A DNA stretch of 64,000 nucleotides from an uncultured Acidobacteriota bacterium (GTDB lineage Bacteria > Acidobacteriota > UBA6911 > RPQK01 > JAJDTT01), in NCBI GenBank assembly GCA_951812665.1, contig CATOST010000032.1, forward strand, positions 227,234-291,233, in the 5' to 3' direction. Of the stretch, positions 38,348-48,664 are shown piece after piece. The first letter of the stretch is position 1, and every line of letters starts with the position of its first letter. The position numbers and the translations under genes were made by a program. The notes beneath the pieces are model-generated. The model saw only the letters and a list, made by a program, of their open reading frames with translations. It was not told the origin of the DNA and did not search any database.

Positions 38348-39821
38348 TCACGCCAGCAGCGGCTTCAACACATCGCCGTGGATGTCGGTGAGCCGGTAGT
38401 GGCGTCCCTGGAACTTGAAGGTAAGCCGGGAGTGGTCGATTCCCAGGCAATGGAGGACCGTCGCCTGGAAATCGTGGACGTGGACCGGGTCCTTCACCAC
38501 GTTGTAGCTGAAGTCGTCGGTCTCGCCGTAGCTGATCCCGGGACGGATGCCGCCTCCTGCCATCCACATGGTGAAACAGCGTGGATGGTGGTCGCGCCCG
38601 TAGTTGTCCTCGGTGAGCCGGCCCTGGCAATAGGCGGTTCGCCCGAACTCGCCCCCCCCAGATGACCAGGGTCTCGTCCAGCAATCCCCTCTGCTTCAGG
38701 TCGGTGACCAGTGCCGCCGAAGCCTGGTCCGTGTCCTCGCACTGTCCCCGGATTTGGGCCGGCAGGTCGTTATGCTGGTCCCAACCCCGATGGTAGAGCT
38801 GGACGAAGCGGACGCCGGCCTCGCTGAGGCGCCGAGCCATGAGGCAGTTGGCGGCGTAGGTTCCGGGTTTTCTGGAGTCGGGACCGTAGAGCTCGAAGAT
38901 AGGGTCCGGCTCGTTCGAGACGTCGGTCAGCTCGGGGACCGAGAGCTGCATCTTGTAGGCCATCTCGTACTGGCTGATCCGGGTCGTGATCTCGGGGTCG
39001 CCGAAGGTTTCGGCCCGTAACCGGTTCAGCTGTCCGATCCCGTCCAGCATCCGTCTCCGGCTCCGGTGGTCCACTCCGGGCGGGTTGGACAGGTACAGGA
39101 CCGGGTCTCCAACCCCCCTGAGCTTGACGCCCTGGTGGTCGGATGGAAGGAATCCGGCCCCCCAGAGGCGGGAGAAGATGGGCTGGGGGTTGGTCTTGAC
39201 CCTGCCGATGGAGACCATGACGACGAAGCTGGGAAGGTCCCGGCTCTCGCTTCCCAATCCGTAGCTGAGCCAGGCGCCCAGGCTGGGACGGCCCGGCTGC
39301 TGGCTTCCGGTCTGGAAGAAGGTGATGCCCGGGTCGTGATTGATGGCCTCGGTGTGCAGGGTCTTGACGATGGCGATGTCGTCCACGATCTGCGCGGTAC
39401 GGGGCAAGAGTTCGCTCACCCGCGCGCCCGACTCCCCGTACCGGCCGAACTTGAAGATGGACGGAGCCACGGGGAGAGTCTTCTGCCGCGAGGTCATGCC
39501 GGTGATCCGCTGACCGCGGCGCACCGAATCGGGCAGGTCCGTGCCCCTATGTTTCTCCAGTTGAGGCTTGTAATCGAACAGGTCCATCTGGGCCGGCGCG
39601 CCGGACTGGAAGAGGAAGATGACCCGCTTGGCCTTGGGTGCGAAGTGCGGCAGGCCGGTCCGGGTTCCGGGAGGAAACGCTTTATCTGTTCTGCCTGAGA
39701 ACAGATGGGGATTCAGGATCGAGGCCAGTGCGGCCGTGCCGATGCCGGTGCTGGTCCGGCCGAAGAACTGGCGCCGGGTGATCTCCAGTCGTAATCGGTT
39801 TTCGGGATCCACGACGCTCAC
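38348..39821 (-). CDS. DUF1501 protein, copy 2, one frameshift
   Basis: Same architecture as copy 1: Tat signal ([20 protein letters not shown]), [37 protein letters not shown]. The frame breaks at the C run 38652-38659, which has eight C where copy 1 has seven. Past it the normal sequence resumes in another phase ([20 protein letters not shown] ... [12 protein letters not shown]) and stops at 38348. Only one base differs, so a homopolymer error is likely, but a slippage mutation cannot be excluded. GTG start at 39821 overlapping the PSD1 stop. Confidence 0.83.
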
Positions 39822-42800
39822 TCCCGGGTAATGGTCTCGTCCAGGTTCAGGATGCTGCCGGTGACGGTGGTCCAGGCCGCCAGTTCCACCGGATCCAGGT
39901 TCGGATCGAAGGGTGAGTCGCCCACCTCGATCAGACGCCGGGCCGCCTCGGGATCCGACCTGTAGTAGCTTCGCTGCTCCTGCAGGATCCGGTCCAGGAT
40001 CGGGGTCTCCCGGGAGTCGGGTACTCGTCCGGTAGCCAAACGGAACGCGAAGCGGATCCGGTCCTCCGTGTCAGAAGCCGTTCCTTTCAGAGTGCGTTGG
40101 GCCAGGGATCGGGCCGCTTCCACGTAGGTCGGGTCGTTCAACAGGATCAGCGCCTGCAGCGGAGTGTTGGTCCGCGGCCGCCGCATGGTGCAGGTTTCCC
40201 GGTCGGGGGCGTCGAATGCCATCAATGTGGGCGGAGGAATCGTCCGCTTCCAGAAGGTGTAGAGGCCGCGGCGGTAGAGATCTTCGCCCTCTCCTTGAAT
40301 ATATTCCTGGGCCGTGTACTTCTCGCCGTAGGCCATCTCCTTCCACAACCCGGGAGGTTGGTAAGGAAAGACGCTGGGTCCACCGATCGCGTTCACCAGG
40401 AGCCCGCTGACCCTCAATGCGTTGTCACGCACCAGCTCGGCCGGGAGCCGGAACCGGGAGGCCCGCGCCAGCAACCGGTTTTCCGGGTCCGTCTGCAACA
40501 ACTCGGGAGTGACGCGGGAACTCTGGCGGTAGGTGGCGGACGTGACCAGGAGCCGCTGCAGAGCCTTCACGTCCCATCCCGAGGCCACGAACCCGGTGGC
40601 CAGCCAGTCCAGAAGTTCGGGGTGGCTGGGTTGATCCCCCTGGGATCCGAAATTCTCCGCCGACTTGACGAAGCCGGTGCCGAAATACATCTGCCAGAAT
40701 CGGTTGACGGTAACCCGAGCCGTCAGCGGGTGTCCCGAATCGACCAACCATCGGGCCAGGCCCAGACGGTTCGGAGGTGCGTCTTGCGGAAACGGCGGCA
40801 GCGCCGCCGGGACTCCCGGCGCCACCTTATCGCCGCGATTGCGGTAGTCTCCCCGGTCCAGGACGACCGTGTCCCGGGGCTCTTCCATCTCCGCCATCAC
40901 CATGATCGTGGGAACGGCTGCCAGCAGCTTCTGCTCGTCCCTGCGAAGGTCCTCCTGCTCCCGGTGCAGGTCGCGGTAGAGGGCGGGAGCGTCTCTGTCC
41001 AGGTAATACCGGAGCAGGTCCTCCTGCTTCTGCTCGGTCCTTTCCTCCTCCGGCTCCTGCAGGATAGCGCGAATGGGATGGAAGACGGCCAACTGCTCCA
41101 CTTCGTTCGCCGTCAGATTCCGTTCGTAGATGCGCACCTCGTCCATCTGGCCGTCGAACAGCCCCTTGGCGTGGCGCCGGCCCAGAAGCAGCGGCCGTTC
41201 GGTTCTGATGGAGCCGGTCAGGCTGTCGTGCAGGAACTCCACTTCCTGAAGCTTGCCGTCCAGGTAGAGGGCCACGCCGGAGGCTTTTCCGGAGCCGTCG
41301 TAGGTGAGGGCCAAATGATGCCATTCGTTCAAGGAAACGGGGTTGAGCGTGCGTACCTTGATGGCGTTGTCGGGCCAGGCATGAACCAGATGCGCCATGA
41401 GCAGGGGACCGCTGTACTTGGGACCGTCATGCTCCTTGAAGTCGCCGACGAAAAGGTCATAGCCGCGAAGCCCCTCCACATCGTCCATGCGGGCGACGAC
41501 GGCCTGGTCCCCCTCGTTCCTGAGCCGGACCCAGGCCAGCAGAGAGAACTCGTCGGTCCGGTCGAACCCAGCCAAGTCGCCGAGGTCCACATGGGTCCGG
41601 ATGGTGAATTTGAAAGCGCCTCCGACCTTGCCCTCGGTCGGCACCAGTTCCTCGCCTCTGGGTTTCCCGTGACGGTAGTGGCCGCTGGTGTCCGACGTGT
41701 GGTGATCCAGTTCGTAGTGGGCCAGGAGGCCTTGGCGGGGACTCTCGGCAAGCTTGGCCGAGGTGGGCGCCTCCCACTCCCGTACCAGGGACTTCAAGAG
41801 GCTCTCCGGCATCCGGTTCTCGATGGTTTCCAGCCTCTCCCGCAACTCGTGCAGACGGCTTGCCTGGTCGGGAAAGGGCAATTCCATGACCGGAGCCGCG
41901 TTGCCTTTTCGCCCGTCAAGACCCTTTTCGGGGATGGTGTTGAAGAAGGCCGAAAAGCGGTAGAACTCCCGCTGTCGAATGGGGTCGTATTTGTGGTCGT
42001 GGCAGCGGGCGCATCCCATGGTCAGGCCCATCCACACCGTCGACGTGGTGTTGACCCGGTCGACCACGTACTCCAACTGGTACTCCTCCGGAATAGCGCC
42101 GCCCTCGAAGTTGATCATGTGGTTGCGGTTGAATCCGGTGGCCAGCTTTTGTTGAGCCGTAGCGCCGGGGAGAAGGTCGCCGGCCAGTTGCTCGATGGTG
42201 AACTGGTCGAAGGGCTGGTTCCGGTTGAAGGAGTCGATGACCCAGTCCCGCCAGAGCCACATGTCCCGGTGGCTGTCGATGTGGTAGCCGTGAGTGTCCG
42301 CGTAGCGGCTGGAGTCGAGCCACTCCAGGGCCATCCGCTCACCGTAATGCCGGGAGGCAAGGAGCCGTTCCACCACCTTTTCGTAGGCTCCGGGGCTGCC
42401 GTCCGCAAGGAAGGCGTCCACCGCTTCCGGTGTGGGAGGCAGGCCCGTCAGATCCAGGGTCACCCGGCGGATCAGGGTGACGCGATCCGCTTCGGGTGAC
42501 GGTTCGAGTCCCTCGCTCTCGAGGCGGGCCAGGATGAAATGGTCGACGGGGTTGCGGACCCAGGAGATGCGCTTCACCTGCGGGAGGGGCGGCCGGCGAG
42601 GCTTGACGAAGGCCCAGTGGTCTTTGGCCTCGGCGCCTTCGTTGATCCAGCGGCGGATGAGGTCGATCTGGTTCTGGTTCAGCTTCCGGTCGAAACCGGG
42701 CGGCGGCATTCGCGCGCCCTCATGCTCCGCCGAAATCCTCTGGTACAGGCGGCTGGACTCCGAGTCTCCCGGCGTGACGATCTTGGTGCCGTCCCGGTCC

Positions 42801-43042
42801 TGGAACATCCCCTCCTTTGAATCCAGGCGCAGACCCGCCTGTCTCACCTTTTCGTCTGGACCGTGGCAAGCGAAACAGTGGTCCGAAAGGATGGGGCGTA
42901 TCTGGCGGCTGTAGTCGACGGCGTCGGCCGCCGTCTCGGCCTGGGCCGCTGACGGAACTGCGCCGGAGGCCAACAATCCTGCCAGAACCACCGTCCTCGC
43001 CGTTTGGGCCGCAGTGCCGATCGTAACCTCTGGTCGACTCAT
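39818..43042 (-). CDS. PSCyt1-PSCyt2-LamG-PSD1 protein, copy 2
   Basis: A protein of 1074 residues from the ATG at 43042 (MSRPEVTIGTAAQTARTVVL), the same length as copy 1. An upstream in-frame Met at 43099 adds 19 residues without parallel in copy 1. Same domain order: signal peptide, PSCyt1 with CFACH, PSCyt2 with CARCH, LamG domain, PSD1. Substitutions relative to copy 1 are spread evenly, with all motifs kept, which suggests both copies are or were under selection. Divergently transcribed from the TonB receptor 246 bases away, which makes shared regulation plausible. Confidence 0.9.
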   Translation of the reverse strand: MSRPEVTIGTAAQTARTVVLAGLLASGAVPSAAQAETAADAVDYSRQIRPILSDHCFACHGPDEKVRQAGLRLDSKEGMFQDRDGTKIVTPGDSESSRLYQRISAEHEGARMPPPGFDRKLNQNQIDLIRRWINEGAEAKDHWAFVKPRRPPLPQVKRISWVRNPVDHFILARLESEGLEPSPEADRVTLIRRVTLDLTGLPPTPEAVDAFLADGSPGAYEKVVERLLASRHYGERMALEWLDSSRYADTHGYHIDSHRDMWLWRDWVIDSFNRNQPFDQFTIEQLAGDLLPGATAQQKLATGFNRNHMINFEGGAIPEEYQLEYVVDRVNTTSTVWMGLTMGCARCHDHKYDPIRQREFYRFSAFFNTIPEKGLDGRKGNAAPVMELPFPDQASRLHELRERLETIENRMPESLLKSLVREWEAPTSAKLAESPRQGLLAHYELDHHTSDTSGHYRHGKPRGEELVPTEGKVGGAFKFTIRTHVDLGDLAGFDRTDEFSLLAWVRLRNEGDQAVVARMDDVEGLRGYDLFVGDFKEHDGPKYSGPLLMAHLVHAWPDNAIKVRTLNPVSLNEWHHLALTYDGSGKASGVALYLDGKLQEVEFLHDSLTGSIRTERPLLLGRRHAKGLFDGQMDEVRIYERNLTANEVEQLAVFHPIRAILQEPEEERTEQKQEDLLRYYLDRDAPALYRDLHREQEDLRRDEQKLLAAVPTIMVMAEMEEPRDTVVLDRGDYRNRGDKVAPGVPAALPPFPQDAPPNRLGLARWLVDSGHPLTARVTVNRFWQMYFGTGFVKSAENFGSQGDQPSHPELLDWLATGFVASGWDVKALQRLLVTSATYRQSSRVTPELLQTDPENRLLARASRFRLPAELVRDNALRVSGLLVNAIGGPSVFPYQPPGLWKEMAYGEKYTAQEYIQGEGEDLYRRGLYTFWKRTIPPPTLMAFDAPDRETCTMRRPRTNTPLQALILLNDPTYVEAARSLAQRTLKGTASDTEDRIRFAFRLATGRVPDSRETPILDRILQEQRSYYRSDPEAARRLIEVGDSPFDPNLDPVELAAWTTVTGSILNLDETITRE

Positions 43043-43140
43043 GGAACTCAGACCCGAGTGTAGCCCAAATGGGTCCGATCCGCTCCGGGAAGCGCCCATT
43101 CAAGCTGTGCCGAGAGTGTACGCCCTGGTGAAAACGACCC

Positions 43141-43288
43141 GGCAACCTGCGGATACACTGAGATTTCAAGCCATCTTCACGGCTCCTTAAATCCCACAAC
43201 CTAAGCTCTGGACGGTTCTTCCCCAGGTCGAGGGAGGAGAACTGCGCATGGCCGCATGCGCAAGAACCGATCGGCCGGAGAGGGACAG
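43141..43288 (+). promoter_or_regulatory. Leader/regulatory region of the TonB receptor
   Basis: Region between divergent PSD1 copy 2 and the receptor. It contains the block TCTTCACGGCTCCTTAAA (43173-43190), also found at 38137-38154 in the relic, then GAGGGAGGAGAA and the receptor ribosome site GGAGAGGG (43278-43285). No consensus -35/-10 pair was found. The conserved blocks could be a promoter or a regulator site. Confidence 0.5.
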
Positions 43289-46117
43289 ATGCGCATGCAA
43301 ACCAAGAGTAAGAGCCTGTCTGCAACGGGGCCGTTCTGCCTGAAGGCCGCGCTGTCGTTTTTCCTGCTCTCACCGCTCGCCGCGGCGGAGAACGAACCGG
43401 CCGGGCCCAGAGACGTGTCCGACATCGGCACTCTTTCGGGCTTCGTGGTCAACGTGGCCAACGGCACCTTCCTCAATGGGGTTGAGGTCCGAACCCGCCC
43501 TGACGCCGGTGAGGCGGTTTCGAATCTGGACGGCATCTTCCATATGGACATCCCCGCCGGAACCTACGAGCTGGAGGTCCGGAAGAATGGTTACGTCCCC
43601 CAAGTCATTCGCGGAATAAGTGTGGCCGTGGGAGAGACGGCATTTCAGGACGTGGCCCTGAATCCGTTAGGCGGTGTGAGCCTCGGCGAGGTCACGGTCG
43701 TGGCGATGGCCGATCAGGCCTCCGAAGCGGCCCTGCTGGTGGAACGGAAATCGGCGCCCACCGTGAGCGACGCCATCGGGGCACAGGAGATGTCCCGAAT
43801 GGTCGGCTCGGACGCCAGCGACGTGATGCAGCGGGTTACCGGGGTCTCCATCGTGGACAGCAAGTACGTCTACATTCGCGGCCTGGGGGAGCGCTACAGC
43901 TCCACCATGCTCAACGGCGTCGTGGTCCCATCCACCCGTCCGGACAAGAAGGTGGTCCCCATGGACCTCTTCCCGGCCGCATTGATGCAGAACATCCGCA
44001 CCGAAAAGTCCTACACTCCCGACCAGCCGGGCGAGTTCTCCGGCGGCCTGGTGAAGATGAACACGGTGGATTTTCCCCGCAGTTCCATCCTCAAGCTCAG
44101 CTATGGAACCAGCTTCGGCAGCACCACCACCTTCAATGACTTCGCCGGCTATTCGGGCGGTAGCCGGGATTGGCTCGGGTTCGACGACGGGACCCGGTCG
44201 CTTCCCAGCGGGATCCCCAACGAGAGACTGACGCGCCGTGGGCGCTTTTCCACCGCCGGGTTCACGTCAGACGAACTGCAGGGCTTCGGCCGGTCCTTCA
44301 GCAACGTCTGGACGCCTGGGGGCGGCCAGAACGCGATCCCCAACCAGAGCTTCAACTTCATGGCCGGAAACACCTTCGGCAAGCTGGGCGTGGTTCTGGC
44401 CCTCTCCCACGGCAACAAATGGCACCGTCAAGAGGAGGTCCGGAACTATTACCGGTCCGCGGGGCGAGGAGAACTTTCTCCCCTGCGGGAGTACGAGATG
44501 GATTACAGCACCCGTTCCATCCTTACCGGCCTCACCGCCAACTTCGCGTACGAACTCACCAGCAACAACCGGATCCAGTTCCAGAACTTCTTCAGCAAGG
44601 ACACCAGCGACGAATCCAGGTTCTTCGAGGGGTTCGATTCGGACGGACAACAGAGGGTCCGGAACCAGCGGATCCGCATGATCGAGGAGGACGTGGGCTC
44701 CACCAAGGTCTCCGGTGAGCACTATCTGACCGCCCTGAGCAACAGCTTCCTGACCTGGCGGCTGTCTTACTCCCTCTCCAGCCTGGACGAACCGGATCTG
44801 AGAGAGGCTCTCTACGAAAAGCGGAACAACCGCTTCCTGCTGGCCGACGAAAGCCAGAGCGGCTTCCGGCTCTTCAATGACCTGGCCGAAGACATCTGGG
44901 AGCCGGGTCTGGACTGGACCACCTATTTCAACCGCGGCAGCGTGAACAGCTCCGTCAAGGTGGGAGCGTCCTACCGTTCGCGTCAGCGGGACTTCCTCTC
45001 GCGGCGGTTCCGGTTCGTTCCCCTCCGGACGGCCGGGATCGATCTGTCCCAGTCGCCGGAGCGGATCTTCGCGGCCGATAACATCAATCCCAGCGCCTTC
45101 GAGCTGCGGGAGGAGACCCGCCCCACCGACACCTACGACGCCAAGCAGTTGACCCGGGCCGGTTACGCCATGCTGGACGTGTCCATCGACAAGTGGCGGT
45201 TTATCGGCGGCGCCCGGGTGGAGGCCGACTCCCAACGGGTGGAGACTTTCGATCCCTTTGACCGAACGGCCCCTACGGGCGTCTCGACCCGCCTCGACAA
45301 CACGGATCTGCTCCCCGCCTTCTCCGTGGTGTACCGCCTCGACAACGACATGAATCTGCGGGGCGGCTACGGAAAAACCCTGAATCGTCCCGAGTTCCGC
45401 GAACTGTCTCCCTTCGAGTTCACCGACGTGGTGGGGGGCCGAGCCGTGGTCGGAAACCCGGATCTGATCCGCGCCCGGATCCGGAACTGGGACGTTCGGT
45501 GGGAATGGTTCGTGAGTTCCAACGAACTGCTCTCGGCCAGCTTCTTCTTCAAGGATTTCGAGAACCCCATTGAAAGGGAGATCCAGTTGACCGCTCAGCT
45601 CAGGACCTCCTACATCAATGCCCAAGGCGCCAAGAACCTGGGGATGGAGCTGGAGACGCGCAAGAACCTGGGCGGCCTCTCGTCGTCGCTCCAGAACTTC
45701 TTCGTCTCGGCCAACTACACCCTGGTCGACTCGGCGGTGGAAATCTCCCGGGAGCAGGCTCCGTTGCTCACCAACTTGAATCGGGCGCTGGAAGGACAGT
45801 CCCGGCACGTCTTCAACGGGGTTCTTCAGTACGAGCATCCGACCCGGAGGTCCCTGGCCCGGCTGCTCTACAACTACCAGGGCCAGCGGATCTCGGATGT
45901 CGGCGCTCAGGGGTTGCCCGACGTGGTTCAGGTAGGAGTCCCCCGTATGGACGCCGTCTTCATCCAACCTCTGGGCAAGAGCTGGAGACTCAAGCTCAGC
46001 GCCGAAAACCTCCTGGACCACCAGTACGAGTTCCGGCAGGGGGACCGGATTCAGCGATCGTTTCGAGTCGGACGGAGCTTCTCCGTCGGTATTTCCAAGA
46101 CCTTCTTCGAAGAGTAG
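43289..46117 (+). CDS. TonB-dependent receptor with regulatory-like N-domain
   Basis: An outer-membrane transporter of about 942 residues that imports a ligand using TonB energy. Order: signal peptide (about 15-36, AALSFFLLSPLAA), a carboxypeptidase-regulatory-like beta domain (about 48-125, LSGFVVNVANGTFLNGVEV ... GTYELEVRKNGY), a plug (about 135-250, VSDAIGAQEMSRM, YIRGLGERYSSTMLNG), then a 22-strand-type barrel to the end. A canonical TonB box is not obvious. The ATG at 43289 has GGAGAGGG in front; an upstream ATG at 43256 adds 11 residues. It ends TFFEE rather than in an aromatic residue. Probably the importer for products of the neighbouring exported enzymes. Confidence 0.88.
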   Translation: MRMQTKSKSLSATGPFCLKAALSFFLLSPLAAAENEPAGPRDVSDIGTLSGFVVNVANGTFLNGVEVRTRPDAGEAVSNLDGIFHMDIPAGTYELEVRKNGYVPQVIRGISVAVGETAFQDVALNPLGGVSLGEVTVVAMADQASEAALLVERKSAPTVSDAIGAQEMSRMVGSDASDVMQRVTGVSIVDSKYVYIRGLGERYSSTMLNGVVVPSTRPDKKVVPMDLFPAALMQNIRTEKSYTPDQPGEFSGGLVKMNTVDFPRSSILKLSYGTSFGSTTTFNDFAGYSGGSRDWLGFDDGTRSLPSGIPNERLTRRGRFSTAGFTSDELQGFGRSFSNVWTPGGGQNAIPNQSFNFMAGNTFGKLGVVLALSHGNKWHRQEEVRNYYRSAGRGELSPLREYEMDYSTRSILTGLTANFAYELTSNNRIQFQNFFSKDTSDESRFFEGFDSDGQQRVRNQRIRMIEEDVGSTKVSGEHYLTALSNSFLTWRLSYSLSSLDEPDLREALYEKRNNRFLLADESQSGFRLFNDLAEDIWEPGLDWTTYFNRGSVNSSVKVGASYRSRQRDFLSRRFRFVPLRTAGIDLSQSPERIFAADNINPSAFELREETRPTDTYDAKQLTRAGYAMLDVSIDKWRFIGGARVEADSQRVETFDPFDRTAPTGVSTRLDNTDLLPAFSVVYRLDNDMNLRGGYGKTLNRPEFRELSPFEFTDVVGGRAVVGNPDLIRARIRNWDVRWEWFVSSNELLSASFFFKDFENPIEREIQLTAQLRTSYINAQGAKNLGMELETRKNLGGLSSSLQNFFVSANYTLVDSAVEISREQAPLLTNLNRALEGQSRHVFNGVLQYEHPTRRSLARLLYNYQGQRISDVGAQGLPDVVQVGVPRMDAVFIQPLGKSWRLKLSAENLLDHQYEFRQGDRIQRSFRVGRSFSVGISKTFFEE

Positions 46118-46159
46118 ACGACTAACTCTGAACCACCTTTTGGAAAGGAGCCCAGACCC

Positions 46160-47989
46160 ATGCGAAGAACCATTGCAGCAAGATTGTTCCCTTTGATCCC
46201 GATCCTGGCGGTCGCCAATCTGGCGGGCGCTTCGCCGGGTGCCGGAGCGGCTGGGGACATCCAGTTCGTGCAAATGATGGATCGGCCCAGCGGCCCGCAC
46301 GCCAGCATCTTTCTGCGGACCAACGAAGTCGGTTATTTGGCCCAGTCGGCCGATGATCCGCGGAACCAGATCTCGGTGATGGTGGACATGGATCCCAACG
46401 GCCACGCCTACGACAAGACCTTTTTCGTCTTTTTCTTGAACAAGGAGACGGGAGAGTCCCGCTACCTGGATGTGATTGGTGGTCGGTTGCTGGAAGCCTC
46501 CGAAGGAGTCGTTGATTTCGAAGGGAATCCCCCCGGTGAAGCCAACGCCTATCCCATTCCGACCCTTGAGGCGCCCCTGAACGCCCTCGTGGGCCCCGCG
46601 CCTGCTCCCGTCAGCACGTTGGATCCCGGTGACCTTGGAGTCGGCCGCTGGGCTGTCGTCTTCGACATCCGGGACGTCACCGGAGCCCGGATCTTTCAGC
46701 GGGCCTATTGGCATTTCGTGATCGCCGAACAGGCCACGGAACTGCCCGCCGAGATCAATGCCGACATGACACTTGACTGGAAAACCCTTTGGGTCTTGCC
46801 GTCCCGGCTCCACCGGGTCGGTGATGGCGCCACCCTGACCATTGAGCCCGGCACGGTGTTGTTGGGAACCGACATCGCGACCCTGCTGATTGACCGGGGA
46901 GGCCGGATCCATGCCGAGGGAACCGCGCTCAGCCCGATCATCATGACCTCCGACGAAAGTGTCGGCTCGCGTCGTGTCCAAGGTTGGGGCGGACTGGTGC
47001 TCGCCGGTCGGGCTTCCATCAATGGTTGCGAGGGAGGCAATTGTGAAGGAGACGTCGAGGGTGTGAGCAACGCCAAATACGGCGGCGCCGATGACGCGGA
47101 TGACAGCGGCGTGCTGAAGTACGTCCGAGTGGAATTCGCCGGAGCAGAGTTCTCACCCGAAAACGAGCTCAACGGTATCGCCTTCCATGGTATCGGAGAC
47201 CAGACCGAAGTCGACTATGTCCAGGTCCATTACAACAAGGATGACGGCATCGAGATGTTCGGGGGGACTGCCAATATCCGGCACGCGCTCCTGACGGGGG
47301 TTGCCGACGACAGCCTCGATTACACGGAAGGCTGGAGGGGCAGCGCTCAGTTCATCTGCATCCAGCAGGACAAGTCCGATGCCGACAATGGCTTCGAGTT
47401 CGATAGCAACGGCGACGCCAACGATCTGTTGCCCCGCTCCAATCCCACAATTTCGAATGTGACCCTTGTGGGTGGGAATCCGGGCGCGGGGAGCGATGAG
47501 GAGAGCGACATCGGCATGCTCGTTCGCGAAGGCACAGCGGGCCGGATCTACAACTCCATTGTCATCGGTTTTGGCCGGGAAGCGGTGGTGATTGATCAGG
47601 CGGCCACCACCCGGCAGGTCGACAGCGGGGACCTCGTGATCGCCAACAATATCTTTGGGCCGAACCGAACACGGGACACTCAGCGGTCTCAGTTCGCGGC
47701 CGGCAGTGACGCCGGTGGTTACGGGGTTGACGCCTGGATCCGCGGCGCGTCCCAGATGAATCGCTTTGCCGATTCGGCGAGTGCGGTGGGCCTGGCCGAT
47801 CCGTTCAATGCTCTTTCGCCCGACTTCCGGCCCATGCCCAACTCCATGGCCCTTGACGTGAACTACGTCAAGACGCTGCCGGAAGATGGGTTCTTCACGC
47901 CCGTGACCTACGCGGGTTGTGTCGGTCCAAACGACGATTGGACCCATAGCTGGAGCACGAGCGAACCGTCACTGGCCTCCGGGAACTAA
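46160..47989 (+). CDS. Exported right-handed beta-helix-like protein
   Basis: A 609-residue protein with a signal peptide (about 1-30, MRRTIAARLFPLIPILAVAN). The N-terminal beta domain (about 32-200) is followed by a region with parallel-beta-helix character: TLTIEPGTVLLG, IDRGGRIHAEGTALSPIIMTS, LKYVRVEFAGAEF, VDYVQVHYNKDDGIEMFGG and the motif DDSLDYTEGWRGSAQF. This type commonly accompanies a TonB receptor in Acidobacteriota and Bacteroidota and is annotated only as hypothetical. GGAAAGGAG lies before the ATG, 42 bases after the receptor. Likely a surface or periplasmic partner of the receptor; ligand unknown. Confidence 0.75.
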   Translation: MRRTIAARLFPLIPILAVANLAGASPGAGAAGDIQFVQMMDRPSGPHASIFLRTNEVGYLAQSADDPRNQISVMVDMDPNGHAYDKTFFVFFLNKETGESRYLDVIGGRLLEASEGVVDFEGNPPGEANAYPIPTLEAPLNALVGPAPAPVSTLDPGDLGVGRWAVVFDIRDVTGARIFQRAYWHFVIAEQATELPAEINADMTLDWKTLWVLPSRLHRVGDGATLTIEPGTVLLGTDIATLLIDRGGRIHAEGTALSPIIMTSDESVGSRRVQGWGGLVLAGRASINGCEGGNCEGDVEGVSNAKYGGADDADDSGVLKYVRVEFAGAEFSPENELNGIAFHGIGDQTEVDYVQVHYNKDDGIEMFGGTANIRHALLTGVADDSLDYTEGWRGSAQFICIQQDKSDADNGFEFDSNGDANDLLPRSNPTISNVTLVGGNPGAGSDEESDIGMLVREGTAGRIYNSIVIGFGREAVVIDQAATTRQVDSGDLVIANNIFGPNRTRDTQRSQFAAGSDAGGYGVDAWIRGASQMNRFADSASAVGLADPFNALSPDFRPMPNSMALDVNYVKTLPEDGFFTPVTYAGCVGPNDDWTHSWSTSEPSLASGN

Positions 47990-48073
47990 TGATAACGGAG
48001 GACTTCGAGACGGGTTCGGAGATTGTCGCCGGGCCCGACGCTCCACGGCGAATCGCGCAGCAGATTGAGCAAC

Positions 48074-48646
48074 ATGTCGAACAGGCCTCAATCCACAAGG
48101 AAATCCGTGGCGAGCCTCTGGCTCCTGGGAACAGGAGGCACGGTGGTTCTGATGGCGTCTCTGGCTTTGCTCCTCAGCGGATTCAGCAGTAGTTCGATGT
48201 TGTTCGAAGACGGCGACCTGGAGAGTTCCGCCGTCTCGCCGCAGGCTCTGGGACGCCTCTTGTTGAAGCGGCTTCGGGAGGGGGACCTCTCGGAGGTCGC
48301 CCAACTCGGTCTTACCAAGGAAGAGTGGACCCGCCACGTCTGGCCGGTGAGTGCGGCGAACAGGCCAGGTTCCAATTTCACGCCCGATTTCGTCTGGGGT
48401 CTGGACGCCGTCAGGAGCCGGCTGGATCTTTCCGTCACCTTAAGTCGTTACGGTGGAAAGGAATTTCAGTTGATCCGGGTCCGATTCCGGAAGGGAATCC
48501 GGGACTATGAGGAATTTCGTCTGCACCGGGACGCCCGCGTGGAGGTGGGTCTGCCGGACGGAGGCAAGCGGGAATTGAAGCTGTTCAGTTCCGTCTTCGA
48601 GCGAAACGGGGAGTTCAAGATCTTTAGCTTCAAGACTGACAATTGA
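48074..48646 (+). CDS. Small single-TM protein, unknown function
   Basis: About 190 residues from the ATG at 48074 (MSNRPQSTRKSVASLWLLG). One TM segment covers about 13-36 (SLWLLGTGGTVVLMASLALLLSG), and a periplasmic domain of about 150 residues follows with a helical half (LGRLLLKRLREGDLSEVAQLG) and a beta half (VTLSRYGGKEFQLIRVRF). No family recognised. The order receptor, beta-helix protein, this gene and the module protein at 48665, all close and co-directional, suggests an operon. Confidence 0.65.
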   Translation: MSNRPQSTRKSVASLWLLGTGGTVVLMASLALLLSGFSSSSMLFEDGDLESSAVSPQALGRLLLKRLREGDLSEVAQLGLTKEEWTRHVWPVSAANRPGSNFTPDFVWGLDAVRSRLDLSVTLSRYGGKEFQLIRVRFRKGIRDYEEFRLHRDARVEVGLPDGGKRELKLFSSVFERNGEFKIFSFKTDN

Positions 48647-48664
48647 AGTGGGGGAGGAAAAAGC

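Larger units (their letters stand above)
38325..43175 (-). repeat. Copy 2 of the duplicated DUF1501-PSD1 unit
   Basis: Second member of the tandem duplication; see 32059-36870. Protein sequences are closely similar throughout with scattered substitutions, so the duplication is not recent. This copy retains the original junction with the divergent TonB receptor. Confidence 0.85.

Noticed and set aside
46051..46323. A small minus-strand frame across the receptor-beta-helix junction
   Set aside because: No ribosome site and no similarity; overlaps two well-supported genes.
44267..46981. A 904-codon minus-strand frame opposite the TonB receptor and its neighbour
   Set aside because: Spans two real genes antisense; composition is that of a shadow frame.
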